Positions 1-8,814 are shown, counted from the stretch's first letter. The stretch is 64,000 bases of DNA from Ruegeria sp. R14_0 (GCF_017743975.1 NZ_JAGHRC010000003.1:310001-374000), one strand, 5' to 3'. Numbers and translations are program-made. Notes: generated by a model not told the origin, from the letters alone.

Positions 1-375
1 ATCCTGCAAGACACAGGCGGGACCTATATGGCGCCCACGATCATCACGGACGTGCAGCCCGATGACCGCGTCGTCTGCGAAGAGGTTTTTGGCCCGGTTC
101 TGACGGTGCAACCGTTCGACACCGAAGAAGAAGCAATCGCACTGGCCAACGCATCAAAGTTCGGTCTGGCTGCGGGCCTGTGGACGGCCGACCTATCGCG
201 CGCTCATCGTATGATCGCCAAAATTCAGGCCGGTGTGGTGCACGTCAACACCTATGGCGGCGCGGACATCACCGTACCGCTGGGCGGGGTAAAGCAATCC
301 GGAAACGGGCATGACAAGTCCTTGCACGCCTTCGATAAATACCTGGACTTAAAGACTGCGTGGATAAAACTCTGA
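1..375 (+). CDS. Aldehyde dehydrogenase, C-terminal part (5' end outside window)
   Basis: The frame is open from base 1 to the TGA at 373-375, giving 124 residues of the C-terminal part of an NAD(P)+-dependent aldehyde dehydrogenase. Family landmarks are EEVFGPVL near the start, then GGVKQSGNG and the terminal block ending KTAWIKL, which resembles PuuC/aminobutyraldehyde-type dehydrogenases. The catalytic cysteine lies upstream of the window and cannot be checked. The stop lies 14 bases before the GTG chosen for the next gene, so the two are probably co-transcribed. In this context I infer that it oxidises the aldehyde released by the PLP enzyme that follows. Family is clear; substrate is not. 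Confidence 0.9.
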   Translation: MLQDTGGTYMAPTIITDVQPDDRVVCEEVFGPVLTVQPFDTEEEAIALANASKFGLAAGLWTADLSRAHRMIAKIQAGVVHVNTYGGADITVPLGGVKQSGNGHDKSLHAFDKYLDLKTAWIKL

Positions 376-389
376 GACGAGGATTTTGC

Positions 390-1685
390 GTGACCCTTCC
401 TTCTAAGTCAGTCGAACTTATGGAACGCAGGGCCAAATTGTTGGGCCCTAACGTTTCGACGTTTTATGACGAGCCCGTGCATTTTGTGAAAGGCGAAGGC
501 GTTTGGCTGTGGGACGCCGATGGCCGCAAATATCTGGATTGCTACAACAACGTCCCCCATGTCGGGCACTGCAATCCGCGCGTGGTCGAGGCGATCTGTC
601 GTCAGGCGTCGACCCTGAACACTCACACGAGATACCTGCACGACGGTATTCTTGATTACGTCGAAAAGCTGACGGGAACCATGGATGCCTCACTCGACAC
701 CGCCATCCTGACCTGCACCGGGTCCGAGGCCAATGACATCGCGCTGCGTATGGCCGAAGGAATGACGGGCAAACGAGGCATCATTGCAACCGACGCAACA
801 TATCATGGCAATACCGCGCTGGTCAGCCAACTGGGCAAGTCTAATGTGCCCACAGTCGGGTTCGGGCTGGATCAATACTTCAGGTTCGTCGACGCCCCGG
901 ACAGCTATCGCAACCCGGACCCGGATGGTGCGGTTTTTGCCGACGCGGTGGCCGAACAGATCGCCGAACACGAAAAGTCCGGCGTTGGTTTTGCGGCCTT
1001 GGTCGTTTGCCCCTATTTTCTGAACGAAGGGTTTCCAGATCACCCCGAGGGATGGTTGAAGCCCGTGGCCGAAGTTGTTCGAAAGGCTGGTGGTCTTTTG
1101 ATCTGTGACGAGGTTCAATCGGGCTTTGGACGCACAGGCACGCATATGTGGGCGCATCAAAAAATGGGCGTGGTGCCGGATGTCGTCACGATGGGCAAAC
1201 CGATGGCCAATGGGCATCCGGTGGGTGGCGTGGTTACACGCGGCGAAATCCTCTCGACCTTCCGCAAGGGGTACCGCTACTTCAATACGTTCGGCGGGAA
1301 CCCGGTCTCCTGTGCCGCGGCGATGGCCGTCTTGCAGGAAATGGACGATCATGACCTGATCGAAAATGCGAAAACCGTCGGAGAACATGCGCGTTCGCGG
1401 CTGACCCTCTTGAAGCAGAGGTACGAGTTTATTGGCGATGTCAGAGGATCAGGCCTGATATTCGGCGCCGAAATGGTTCTGGACCGTGAAAGCAAGGAAC
1501 CCGCCAGTGCGTTCACCGATCGCGTTATCAATGCCATGCGCCATCGCGGCATTATCCATTCCAAATTGGGCAGGCATAAGAACACCCTGAAAATTCGCCC
1601 CCCGATGCCATTTTCAATCGAAAATGCGGACCTTCTTTTCGATACGCTGGACGAAGTTCTAGCTGAAACGCCCCTGACGCGATGA
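390..1685 (+). CDS. Class III aminotransferase-fold PLP enzyme, phospho-lyase-like
   Basis: PLP-dependent enzyme of 431 residues from the GTG at 390, which has AGACGAGG seven bases upstream; an ATG at 360 overlaps the dehydrogenase and has no good ribosome site. Visible landmarks are NNVPHVGHC (about 53-61), GSEAND (111-116), the Asp of CDEVQSGFGRTG (about 240) and the Schiff-base Lys in TMGKPMANGHP (about 270). These blocks, with YFNTFGGNPVSCA and LKIRPPM, resemble animal ethanolamine-phosphate and 5-phosphohydroxylysine phospho-lyases more than ordinary omega-transaminases. Its 3' end overlaps the kinase gene (ATGA). Known of the family: elimination of phosphate and ammonia gives an aldehyde. 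Inferred here: it acts on the product of the adjacent kinase. An ordinary transaminase remains possible. Confidence 0.88.
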   Translation: MTLPSKSVELMERRAKLLGPNVSTFYDEPVHFVKGEGVWLWDADGRKYLDCYNNVPHVGHCNPRVVEAICRQASTLNTHTRYLHDGILDYVEKLTGTMDASLDTAILTCTGSEANDIALRMAEGMTGKRGIIATDATYHGNTALVSQLGKSNVPTVGFGLDQYFRFVDAPDSYRNPDPDGAVFADAVAEQIAEHEKSGVGFAALVVCPYFLNEGFPDHPEGWLKPVAEVVRKAGGLLICDEVQSGFGRTGTHMWAHQKMGVVPDVVTMGKPMANGHPVGGVVTRGEILSTFRKGYRYFNTFGGNPVSCAAAMAVLQEMDDHDLIENAKTVGEHARSRLTLLKQRYEFIGDVRGSGLIFGAEMVLDRESKEPASAFTDRVINAMRHRGIIHSKLGRHKNTLKIRPPMPFSIENADLLFDTLDEVLAETPLTR

Positions 1686-2614
1686 AAAAGATCGTAGAGA
1701 AGGCCCTCCTCCAATGGGGCATGGAAGATGCCGAATGGTCGTTGGTGGCTGCGCGCGAAAACCACGTCTACCGCGTGCGTGACGGAACAACCTCCTACGC
1801 ATTGCGTCTGCATCGCGAGGGCCTGCACACAGCTGCCGAGCTTCGATCGGAACTCCAATGGATGTCTGCGGTTGCGACGAACGGCGTAAGTGTGCCTTCC
1901 CCTATCGCGACTAAGAATGGGGCGTTTCTGATTGAGGTCGAAGGAATAAATGTCGATCTGTTGGATTGGTTGCCAGGCCGCCCGCTAGGCGCGACCGAGG
2001 CGAGGCTTGAGACTGATAACCGAGCGGCAACATTCAGGGCAATTGGTCGCGAAATGGCCAGGCTGCACAAAATCAGCGATGACTGGTCACCGCCCGATAG
2101 CTTCACGCGCTGGTCTTGGGACCGTGCCGGACTTCTGGGTGATACTCCGCTTTGGGGCCGATTTTGGGAAAACCCCACCCTAAACAAAGAAGATCAGGCG
2201 CTTCTTACACACTTTCGTGAAAAGGCAGATCACGAACTGCGTCAGCTTGAGCACAGCCTGGACTATGGCCTGATACACGCGGATCTTGTGCGTGAAAACG
2301 TGATGGTAGACGGCGACAAAATAAGGCTGATCGATTTCGATGACTCTGGCTATGGTTTCCGACTGTTTGATCTGGCCACAACGTTGATCAAGAACCGGGA
2401 GGAGCCGGATTTCGAACAGCTGCGCAGGGCCCTGCTCGATGGATATCGGTCCGAACGTCCCATCAATACCGATCAGCTGGATTTATTCCTGGCCTTACGC
2501 GCCACATCTTACGTTGGATGGATCTCGTCCCGATTGGAAGAAGAAGGTTCTTCAGATCGCAACATCCGATTTATTGAAACCGCCCGAGAGTTGCTGACTG
2601 AATATCTTGATTAA
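1682..2614 (+). CDS. APH-fold small-molecule kinase (phosphotransferase family)
   Basis: 310-residue aminoglycoside-phosphotransferase/choline-kinase-fold protein whose ATG overlaps the preceding stop by four bases (ATGA), implying translational coupling. The catalytic loop is HADLVREN (His199, Asp201, Asn206), and the metal-binding Asp is in LIDFDD (about 218). The N-lobe has VYRVRDGTTSYALRLHR, the usual beta-strand with the ATP-contact Lys/Arg region. Members phosphorylate hydroxyl groups of small metabolites (homoserine, choline, hydroxylysine). Pairing with a phospho-lyase-like PLP enzyme suggests an amino-alcohol such as 5-hydroxylysine or ethanolamine. That substrate is inference from context; the fold assignment is firm. 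Confidence 0.85.
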   Translation: MKKIVEKALLQWGMEDAEWSLVAARENHVYRVRDGTTSYALRLHREGLHTAAELRSELQWMSAVATNGVSVPSPIATKNGAFLIEVEGINVDLLDWLPGRPLGATEARLETDNRAATFRAIGREMARLHKISDDWSPPDSFTRWSWDRAGLLGDTPLWGRFWENPTLNKEDQALLTHFREKADHELRQLEHSLDYGLIHADLVRENVMVDGDKIRLIDFDDSGYGFRLFDLATTLIKNREEPDFEQLRRALLDGYRSERPINTDQLDLFLALRATSYVGWISSRLEEEGSSDRNIRFIETARELLTEYLD

Positions 2615-2636
2615 TGCGCACGCAGGAGAGGAACAC

Positions 2637-3869
2637 ATGACCCAAAACACAGTTCTGCTGATTGGCACCTACGACACAAAAGAACCTGAGATGCGTTTCA
2701 TCGAGGACGTGGTCAAAGCGCAAGGTGCCAACGTTCTGACGATGGATGTCTCGGTTCTTGGAGATCCGGAACGTGCGACAGACATCAGCAAACACGACGT
2801 GGCTGCTGCGGGCGGAATGACAATTGAAGAGGTCATCGCGCAGGGGGACGAAAACAAGGCCTTCCGCGTGATGTCTGCAGGCGCAGCCAACGTCGTGGCA
2901 CGCGCTTATGCCGAGGGGCGCTTTCAAGGCATGCTGGCAATCGGCGGGACGATGGGCACTGATCTGGCGCTGGATTGCGCTCAGGCGCTGCCAATGGGCG
3001 TTCCGAAATACATCGTTTCGACCGTGAGCTTCTCGCCCCTAATCCCGCCGCATCGCCTGGCCCCTGACATTCAAATGATCCTCTGGGCCGGTGGGCTATA
3101 TGGAATGAACTCGATCTGCCGATCGTCTTTAAGCCAGGCGGCAGGCGCGGTCGTCGGAGCGACCAATGCAGCGATTGAGCTGGATCGCAGCAAACCGCTG
3201 ATCGGGATGACCAGTCTTGGTTCTTCCTGTCTGCGCTATATGAAAACCCTGAAGCCCGCCTTGGAGGAACGTGGTTTTGAGGTCGCTGTATTTCATTCAA
3301 CAGGCATGGGCGGCATGGCGTTTGAAAAACTCGCCGGTGAAGGTGCTTTTGTCTGCGTCATGGATTTCTGCATGCAGGAATTTGGGAACCTGATGGCTGG
3401 ATCGGTGGTGTCCAGCGGTAAAGACCGCGTGACAAACGCCGGGCGGGCCGGAACCCCGCAAATGGTGGCACCGGGAGCGCTGGATCTGTTGGATTTTGCC
3501 GGTTGGCAGGACATCCCGGATCAATACGCTGATCGCCCCTTTCACGAGCACAACCGCCTGATAAAAAGCTCGGTCTTTACCGGCGAAGAACGCCGTGCCT
3601 GGGTCCGGGAACTCGCCAATCGCCTGGAGGCTGCGACAGGACCCGTTCACTTTTTCCTGCCCGCGCAGGGTGTCGAAGCCTGGGACAAGGAAGGGGAAGA
3701 GGCCCATGACCCGGACGCATTGGCCGATATGGTGGACGAGATTCGAAAAGTGATGCCGGACCGGGTGCCGACAACCGAACTGGACGCCCATATCAACGAT
3801 CAGGCCTTTAGTGCTGCTGTATTGGCACAGTTCGATGCCTGGGTTCAAAGCGGAACAGTTTCATCTTAG
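2637..3869 (+). CDS. UPF0261 family protein (Tm-1-like ATP-binding domain)
   Basis: 410 residues from the ATG at 2637, preceded by AGGAGAGG; a longer frame from a TTG at 2607 overlaps the kinase stop and is unlikely. The N-terminus (VLLIGTYDTKEPEMRFIEDV) and GMTSLGSSCLRYM, HSTGMGGMAFEKLAGEG and DRPFHEHN blocks are typical of UPF0261, related to the N-terminal half of plant Tm-1. The biochemical function of the family is not established; it often sits in catabolic operons. It lies 22 bases after the kinase and is the last gene before an IS element, so downstream operon members could have been lost. Confidence 0.85.
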   Translation: MTQNTVLLIGTYDTKEPEMRFIEDVVKAQGANVLTMDVSVLGDPERATDISKHDVAAAGGMTIEEVIAQGDENKAFRVMSAGAANVVARAYAEGRFQGMLAIGGTMGTDLALDCAQALPMGVPKYIVSTVSFSPLIPPHRLAPDIQMILWAGGLYGMNSICRSSLSQAAGAVVGATNAAIELDRSKPLIGMTSLGSSCLRYMKTLKPALEERGFEVAVFHSTGMGGMAFEKLAGEGAFVCVMDFCMQEFGNLMAGSVVSSGKDRVTNAGRAGTPQMVAPGALDLLDFAGWQDIPDQYADRPFHEHNRLIKSSVFTGEERRAWVRELANRLEAATGPVHFFLPAQGVEAWDKEGEEAHDPDALADMVDEIRKVMPDRVPTTELDAHINDQAFSAAVLAQFDAWVQSGTVSS

Positions 3870-3945
3870 AACAGGCAGGCGGGCGTTTCGCGAAATGTTC
3901 GGCTCGCTGGAAATCACTGCCACAGGCGGCCTCTCGGCTGCGCGG

Positions 3946-4763
3946 GGTGCTGTCAGACTAATTCGAACCGGTCTAAGTTTGCTGCGGAAACCGCGAACCT
4001 ATCCCGAACAAAGCTGACGCCACTCGCTAAGAGCGGCGGCGCGGGTCAGTTTGAAGGTGTCTCGACTGGCTAGCGATCTTTCCTGGTTGAAGTGGTTGTA
4101 GAGAGAGGAATGGACGGAGGCGAATTTCTGTAGACTTCGCTTACGCCTGAAACGTTGCATGGCGCGTTCGCGTCGTCGAAACGGTAGGTGCGAGTTCTCG
4201 ACGCGGTTATTGAGCAACCTGCCCGTCATTTGCTTTTCCAACGCACCCAAATCTCTGAGCGCCGCCTTGTAGGATGCAAAGCGATCTGTGACAACTTCTT
4301 CAGCTTTGCCGTGCCGCTTCATCAATTTCTTCAGGAATTTCAGTGCTGCAGCCTTGTTTCGACGCTTCGTGACGACGGCCTCAAGCACTTCACCTTCGTG
4401 ATCAACGGCACGCCAGAGGTAGTGGCGTTTGCCGTTCACTTTCACGAATACTTCGTCCACGTGCCACTTCCATTTTGAAAAGGCTCGGAGTTGCTGAACC
4501 CGCTTTCTTGGGATCTCCGTAGCAAAAACCGGACCGAACCTGTTCCACCAGTAGCGGACCGTTTCGTGGCTCTCGTCGATCCCGCGTTCGTGCAGCAGAT
4601 CTTCGACATTCCGAAGCGAGAGCGGAAAACGAATATACAGCATCACCGCCAGGCGGATGATCTCAGGACTGGTTTTGAAGTACTTGAAAGAGGCAGGTCT
4701 GGTCATGGGAAAAAGCCACGCAACCGCCCTGCACGCCTCAAGCCAAGTTCTTCTGACAGGACC
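3946..4763 (-). mobile_element. IS6-family insertion sequence, about 818 bp
   Basis: An IS6-type transposase is enclosed by imperfect terminal inverted repeats. The left end GGTGCTGTCAGA (3946-3957) matches the complement of the right end (4752-4763, read inward GGTCCTGTCAGA) at 11 of 12 positions. The size suits the family. The eight bases outside each end (CTGCGCGG and AGAGGGAG) do not match, so no target duplication is visible. That can mean old divergence or recombination between two copies. Boundaries are my estimate from the repeats. Confidence 0.7.
3999..4706 (-). CDS. IS6-family DDE transposase
   Basis: 235 residues from the ATG at 4706; a longer frame from 4820 runs past the inverted repeat and is not needed. 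The N-terminal half has FKYFKTSPEIIRLAVMLYIRF and the helix-turn-helix region LSLRNVEDLLHERGIDESHETVRYW. Catalytic acidic residues appear as HVDEVF, VVTDRFASY and NNRVENSH, the DDE triad of IS6/IS26-type enzymes. The frame appears intact, so the element may be active. It moves the element by replicative or conservative cointegrate formation in this family. Confidence 0.9.
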   Translation of the reverse strand: MTRPASFKYFKTSPEIIRLAVMLYIRFPLSLRNVEDLLHERGIDESHETVRYWWNRFGPVFATEIPRKRVQQLRAFSKWKWHVDEVFVKVNGKRHYLWRAVDHEGEVLEAVVTKRRNKAAALKFLKKLMKRHGKAEEVVTDRFASYKAALRDLGALEKQMTGRLLNNRVENSHLPFRRRERAMQRFRRKRSLQKFASVHSSLYNHFNQERSLASRDTFKLTRAAALSEWRQLCSG

Positions 4764-4951
4764 AGAGGGAGTGTGGCTCATCTGATTGGATTGATTATGC
4801 GGCGGATTTGCGGCATTCAAATTGCTGCAGCGCGGCCTGCATTTGCGGTTATTCGCGGCAACCGCAAAACTATTCTTGAAACACTCGCAAGATTGGAGAA
4901 AAGCCTGTTCGCGCAGAAACTCAAAGAAGCAATTCAGAAAGACTTGTCAGT
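4764..4951. other. Non-coding stretch between IS end and LysR gene
   Basis: 188 bases between the right inverted repeat and the LysR stop codon. I see only short GC-rich words (GCGGCAACCGC) and no convincing reading frame, RNA gene or terminator. The short open frames here lack family resemblance and a ribosome site. Confidence 0.4.
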
Positions 4952-5821
4952 CTATTGGGTTTGCAACCATCGTGAAAACGCAGCGACGCTGCCGTTGTAG
5001 GCAGCTTTCCGCGGGCGGACCAGAAAATAGCCGTAGTCCTGCAGCGCATGCGGAGACAATCGGAACAGCTTCTTCTCTGTCAGCTCCCTTTCGATCAGCG
5101 TGTCCATCAGAGCGATCCCCTGACCGTCTGTGACCGCTTGAACCCGCACGTTGGGGTCAGGGATGATCAGCGTGTCCCGTCGGGTCTGATGCGGCAACCC
5201 CGCGACATTCAGCCAGTCCGTCCAGGCGTCGCTGTCATCGTGATCCCGCAACAAGGTAAAGGTTGAAACCGCCTGCTCCCAGCCGAGCCGCTCTACCGTT
5301 TCCAGTGCTGCAGCATTGCCTGCGGGAAATGCCGGGCACGGCAGGAACGGCGTAACGTCGCCATCCCCCCATTGCCCGCTTCCCCAACGGATTGCGATAT
5401 CAACACCTTGCGCTTCAAGGTCGAACAGCCGGATCATCGGTTGCAGCCTCAGCTGGATATCCGGATGCTCCTGCATGAAGGACATCAGTCGCGGCGACAG
5501 CCAACGGGCGGCGAAATAGGTGGAGACACCTACTGTCAAGGTTCTGGTGGAGAGTCCCTTGAGGGCCAGGACCCCGACCTCAATTTCTTCATAGTGGTCT
5601 TGGCAGGCAGCCAGCAGCTTGAGCCCGCCGGGCGTCAGCTCCACGCCGCGGGCGCTGCGTTGAAACAGAGCAAATCCAAGATCCATTTCCAGCGTTTTGA
5701 CCTGATAGCTGACCGCGCCCTTGGTCATGTTCAGAGCTTCCGCCGCATCAGAGAAACTCCGGTAGTGGGCGATCTCGGCAAACAGGCGCAAGCTGTCGTG
5801 GTGGCGAAATTCTACTGGCAT
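4952..5821 (-). CDS. LysR-family transcriptional regulator (GcvA-like)
   Basis: 289-residue LysR regulator. The N-terminal winged helix-turn-helix (about residues 8-65) reads LRLFAEIAHYRSFSDAAEALNMTKGAVSYQVKTLE, followed by a substrate-binding effector domain with GVDIAIRWGSG. It is divergent from the MttB/GcvT genes with about 110 bases between, the usual arrangement for a LysR protein controlling its neighbour. The intergenic region (5822-5929) is AT-rich (GTATAAAATTTC) and would hold both promoters. I infer that it regulates quaternary-amine demethylation genes; the effector is unknown. Confidence 0.9.
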   Translation of the reverse strand: MPVEFRHHDSLRLFAEIAHYRSFSDAAEALNMTKGAVSYQVKTLEMDLGFALFQRSARGVELTPGGLKLLAACQDHYEEIEVGVLALKGLSTRTLTVGVSTYFAARWLSPRLMSFMQEHPDIQLRLQPMIRLFDLEAQGVDIAIRWGSGQWGDGDVTPFLPCPAFPAGNAAALETVERLGWEQAVSTFTLLRDHDDSDAWTDWLNVAGLPHQTRRDTLIIPDPNVRVQAVTDGQGIALMDTLIERELTEKKLFRLSPHALQDYGYFLVRPRKAAYNGSVAAFSRWLQTQ

Positions 5822-5929
5822 GAGGTCAAGCGTATAAAATTTCTAAACACCGTGAGCAAATAAAATCGATTGCTTGCGGACTGGTTTCACAAAATATGGA
5901 GTTCAAGAAACACTTCAGGAGCCGCAACG

Positions 5930-7480
5930 TTGGGAAATATGAACGCTCAAACCCATATCACCCAGCGCGGCAGATCGCGCCGGGACAGGTTGACCCGGCA
6001 CAATGCGCCGCAGGTCACACCGGTATACCAATGCCGCAAGATCCCGGCCTACAATCTGCTGGACGAGGCTGCTCTTGTCCGCATCGAAGCCCAGGGGGAA
6101 TGGATCCTGGAACACGTCGGGGTCGAATTCCGTGGCGACGAAACGGCGCTGGCGCTCTTTGCCGAAGCCGGCGCGCGAGTTGACGGTGTCCGGGTCCGGT
6201 TCGAACCGGGTCATGTCCGACAGTTGTGCAAAACCGCCCCGGCGGAGTTTCGGCTGCACGGTCGCGCTCCGGCCCGCAGCGTGATCCTGGGCGGCGACAA
6301 TCTGGTGCTGATGCCCGGCTATGGCTCGCCCTTTGTCAGCGACCTGGAGAAAGGCCGCCGCTATGCCACGCTGGAGGACTTTGAGAATTTCGTAAAGCTT
6401 GCCCATATGTCGCCCGCACTGCAGCACTCTGGCGGTACAGTGGTCGAGCCTACGGACGTGCCGGTGAACAAGCGTCACCTGGATATGATGCTGGCCCATC
6501 TCACCCTGTCGGACAAACCCTTCATGGGGGGAGTCACTTCGGCGCAGGCCGCCGAAGACAGCGTAGAGATGGCGCGGCTGGCGTTTGGCGCGGAATTCCT
6601 GGATCAAAACGCAGTGATGCAGGCCAATATCAACGTCAACTCGCCGCTGATCTATGACGAGGTGATGTCGACTTCGCTGCGCATCTACGCGGCGGCGAAC
6701 CAATGCGTTTGCATCTCGCCCGCCATCTTTGCGGGTGCCATGGGGCCGCTTTCGCCCGCGGCTGTCGCTGCTCAGACCCTGGCCGAGGCGATGGTAGGAA
6801 TTGCATTGTCCCAGCTGGTGCGACCGGGCTGCCCGGTTGTGTTCGGCAGTTTCCATTCCTCGATGAACCTACGCACCGGTGCGCTGACTTTTGGCTCTCC
6901 GGAGGCGAATCTGACCACCATGGCGCTCAGCCAGCTGGGCCACAGGCTGGGGGTGCCGGTGCGCTCCGGGGGCGGCCAGGTCACGGCTTCCAATGCCGCC
7001 GACGGCCAGGCGATGCAGGACAGCACCGGCGCGATGTGGGCAACGCTATTGTCCGGCGGCCATCAGGTCTGGCACGCGGCAGGCTGGCTCGAAGGCGGGC
7101 TGGTAATGTCCTACGAGAAGTTCGTGATGGACCTCGACCATTGCGGCGCCATGCTTAAGATGCTGCAGGGGTTCAGCACGGACGACGAGGACTTTGGCCG
7201 CGACGCCTATGCAGAGGCCGGAACAGGCGAGAACTTCCTGTCCACCAGCCACACTCTGCGCCACTACACAACCGCCAATTTTGAACCGCAGGTGCCCGAA
7301 GGCGGCCCCTTTGAAACTTGGGACGAGAACGGTCGCCGAACCGCAGATCAGCGAGCCACGGCTCGTTGGCGGCAGATGTTGGTGGAGTATCAGCCACCGG
7401 ACATGAACGACAGCGCCCGCGCAGACCTGAACACCTATGTGGCGGAGCGCAAAGCCGCCATGCCTGACGAATGGTATTGA
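5930..7480 (+). CDS. MttB-family methyltransferase, non-pyrrolysine (first copy)
   Basis: About 516 residues of the trimethylamine methyltransferase (MttB/COG5598) superfamily. AGGAG lies eight bases before a TTG at 5930, with an in-frame ATG at 5939; a more distal start at 5870 is possible. The frame has no internal UAG, so it is not a pyrrolysine enzyme. Core blocks include NINVNSPLIYDEVM, AGAMGPLSPAA and WHAAGWLEGGLVMS. Characterised non-Pyl relatives demethylate quaternary amines such as glycine betaine and pass the methyl group to a corrinoid protein. No corrinoid protein is adjacent; instead a GcvT-type protein follows 16 bases downstream. Substrate unknown. Confidence 0.85.
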   Translation: MGNMNAQTHITQRGRSRRDRLTRHNAPQVTPVYQCRKIPAYNLLDEAALVRIEAQGEWILEHVGVEFRGDETALALFAEAGARVDGVRVRFEPGHVRQLCKTAPAEFRLHGRAPARSVILGGDNLVLMPGYGSPFVSDLEKGRRYATLEDFENFVKLAHMSPALQHSGGTVVEPTDVPVNKRHLDMMLAHLTLSDKPFMGGVTSAQAAEDSVEMARLAFGAEFLDQNAVMQANINVNSPLIYDEVMSTSLRIYAAANQCVCISPAIFAGAMGPLSPAAVAAQTLAEAMVGIALSQLVRPGCPVVFGSFHSSMNLRTGALTFGSPEANLTTMALSQLGHRLGVPVRSGGGQVTASNAADGQAMQDSTGAMWATLLSGGHQVWHAAGWLEGGLVMSYEKFVMDLDHCGAMLKMLQGFSTDDEDFGRDAYAEAGTGENFLSTSHTLRHYTTANFEPQVPEGGPFETWDENGRRTADQRATARWRQMLVEYQPPDMNDSARADLNTYVAERKAAMPDEWY

Positions 7481-7496
7481 GAAAGGACCAACGAGA

Positions 7497-8588
7497 ATGA
7501 CAGAAGAACTGAGCCGCACATCGGCGCTTGCTTCCCGCCATACCGCCCTTGGGTCGGGGCTGGAGGACTGGAACGGCATGGGCACGGCCTGGAGCTACAG
7601 CACCGATCCGAACGACGAACACGACGCGGTGCGTGAGCGCGCTGGCATGTTTGACATGTCGCCGCTGAAGAAGGTGTTTGTCCGCGGCAAGGACGCGCAG
7701 GCCGCGCTGGATCACTTGACCACACGCGACCTGTCTAAACTGGCCGCGGGCAAAGCTGCCTACCTCTGCGTTTTGACCGAAGCGGGCGGCATTGCCGACG
7801 ACGCCATTGTCTCGAACAACGGCGGCGATGAATGGATGATCGTGCATGGCTCCGGCGATACCATGGCGCTGCTGCAAGCCTCGGCAAAGGGCCGCGATGT
7901 CTGGCTGGAGTTCACTGACGATCTGCACGACGTCTCGGTCCAGGGCCCGGCGGCGCTGGAGATCCTGAATGCCCATTGCGACATTGATCTGGCGGGACTG
8001 GGCTATTTTGAACATGCGCCTGCCGCCTTGTTTGGTCACCCCTGCCGGATCTCGCGCACAGGCTATTCCGGCGAACGCGGTTACGAGATCTTTGCCAATG
8101 CCGCGGTGATCACGGATATCTGGGACAAACTGGCAGAGGCTGGTGTCATGCCGTGCTCCTTCACCGCGCTCGACAAGGTGCGGATTGAGGCCGGGTTGCT
8201 GTTCTACGGCTATGACATGACCGAGGCGCACAGCCCATGGGACGTAGGTCTGGGCTTTACAATCAGCGCCACGAAGGGTGATTTCCGCGGCAAGGAGGCA
8301 GTGATGGGGGCAAAGGGACGCGAGAAGATTTCCAATGTCAGCCTCGACATTGACCATTCGGACATGGTGGAGGGCGGAGAGACCCTGCTGCTGGATGGTG
8401 AAGAGGTCGGCGTGGTCAATAGCCCCTGTTATTCGCACCGGATGGGCAAATCGCTGGCGCTGGCACATGTCCGCCCGGGGATCGCCGCTGGAACGGTTCT
8501 GCAGCTGAAAAGCGAGGCTCTTCAAACCGCCGCAACAGTGGTTGGCAGCCCGGTCTACGACCCACAAAAAACGCGGACGCATCAGTAA
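7497..8588 (+). CDS. GcvT/aminomethyltransferase-family, folate-dependent methyl transfer protein
   Basis: 363 residues from the ATG at 7497 with GAAAGGA upstream; the N-terminal extension from 7437 is inside mttB. Shows GcvT-type blocks: RERAGMFDMSPLKKVFV, LTTRDLSKL, SVQGPAALEIL, ISRTGYSGERGYEIF and LDKVRIEAGLLFYGYDM. The family binds tetrahydrofolate and accepts one-carbon units. It is smaller than the sarcosine/dimethylglycine dehydrogenase fusions and resembles stand-alone GcvT and DmdA-type demethylases. Co-directional with mttB 16 bases upstream; I infer the pair moves a methyl or methylene group from a methylated amine to folate. Not the classical glycine-cleavage T protein by context, since gcvH and gcvP are absent. 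Confidence 0.85.
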   Translation: MTEELSRTSALASRHTALGSGLEDWNGMGTAWSYSTDPNDEHDAVRERAGMFDMSPLKKVFVRGKDAQAALDHLTTRDLSKLAAGKAAYLCVLTEAGGIADDAIVSNNGGDEWMIVHGSGDTMALLQASAKGRDVWLEFTDDLHDVSVQGPAALEILNAHCDIDLAGLGYFEHAPAALFGHPCRISRTGYSGERGYEIFANAAVITDIWDKLAEAGVMPCSFTALDKVRIEAGLLFYGYDMTEAHSPWDVGLGFTISATKGDFRGKEAVMGAKGREKISNVSLDIDHSDMVEGGETLLLDGEEVGVVNSPCYSHRMGKSLALAHVRPGIAAGTVLQLKSEALQTAATVVGSPVYDPQKTRTHQ

Positions 8589-8814
8589 CCCGGAGAAAAA
8601 CATTCAGCGGGCCCGCGCGACAGAAATTGGACCAATAAACGCGCACGCCCACCTTTTCGGCAATTTGGACACCAAGGTTGTTTTTGCAAATTCTGCACTC
8701 TCCTCAAAAAGCCGAAACGAACAGACGCGGTCTTTAGGTGGGCGACATGCAGGCGTAGCAACTTGCCAATCCGTTTGCAGAATACAATTTGTGTGCCTGA
8801 AAGTTAGCCGACCT
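8589..8814. other. Intergenic stretch after gcvT-like gene
   Basis: 226 bases with no convincing gene on either strand. It separates the methyltransferase pair from the broken enoyl-CoA hydratase, which is convergent to it. I see no clear rho-independent terminator. Confidence 0.4.

Noticed and set aside
4491..5000. 169-codon plus-strand frame across the IS right end
   Set aside because: It crosses the transposase antisense, the inverted repeat and the LysR end; no conserved pattern.
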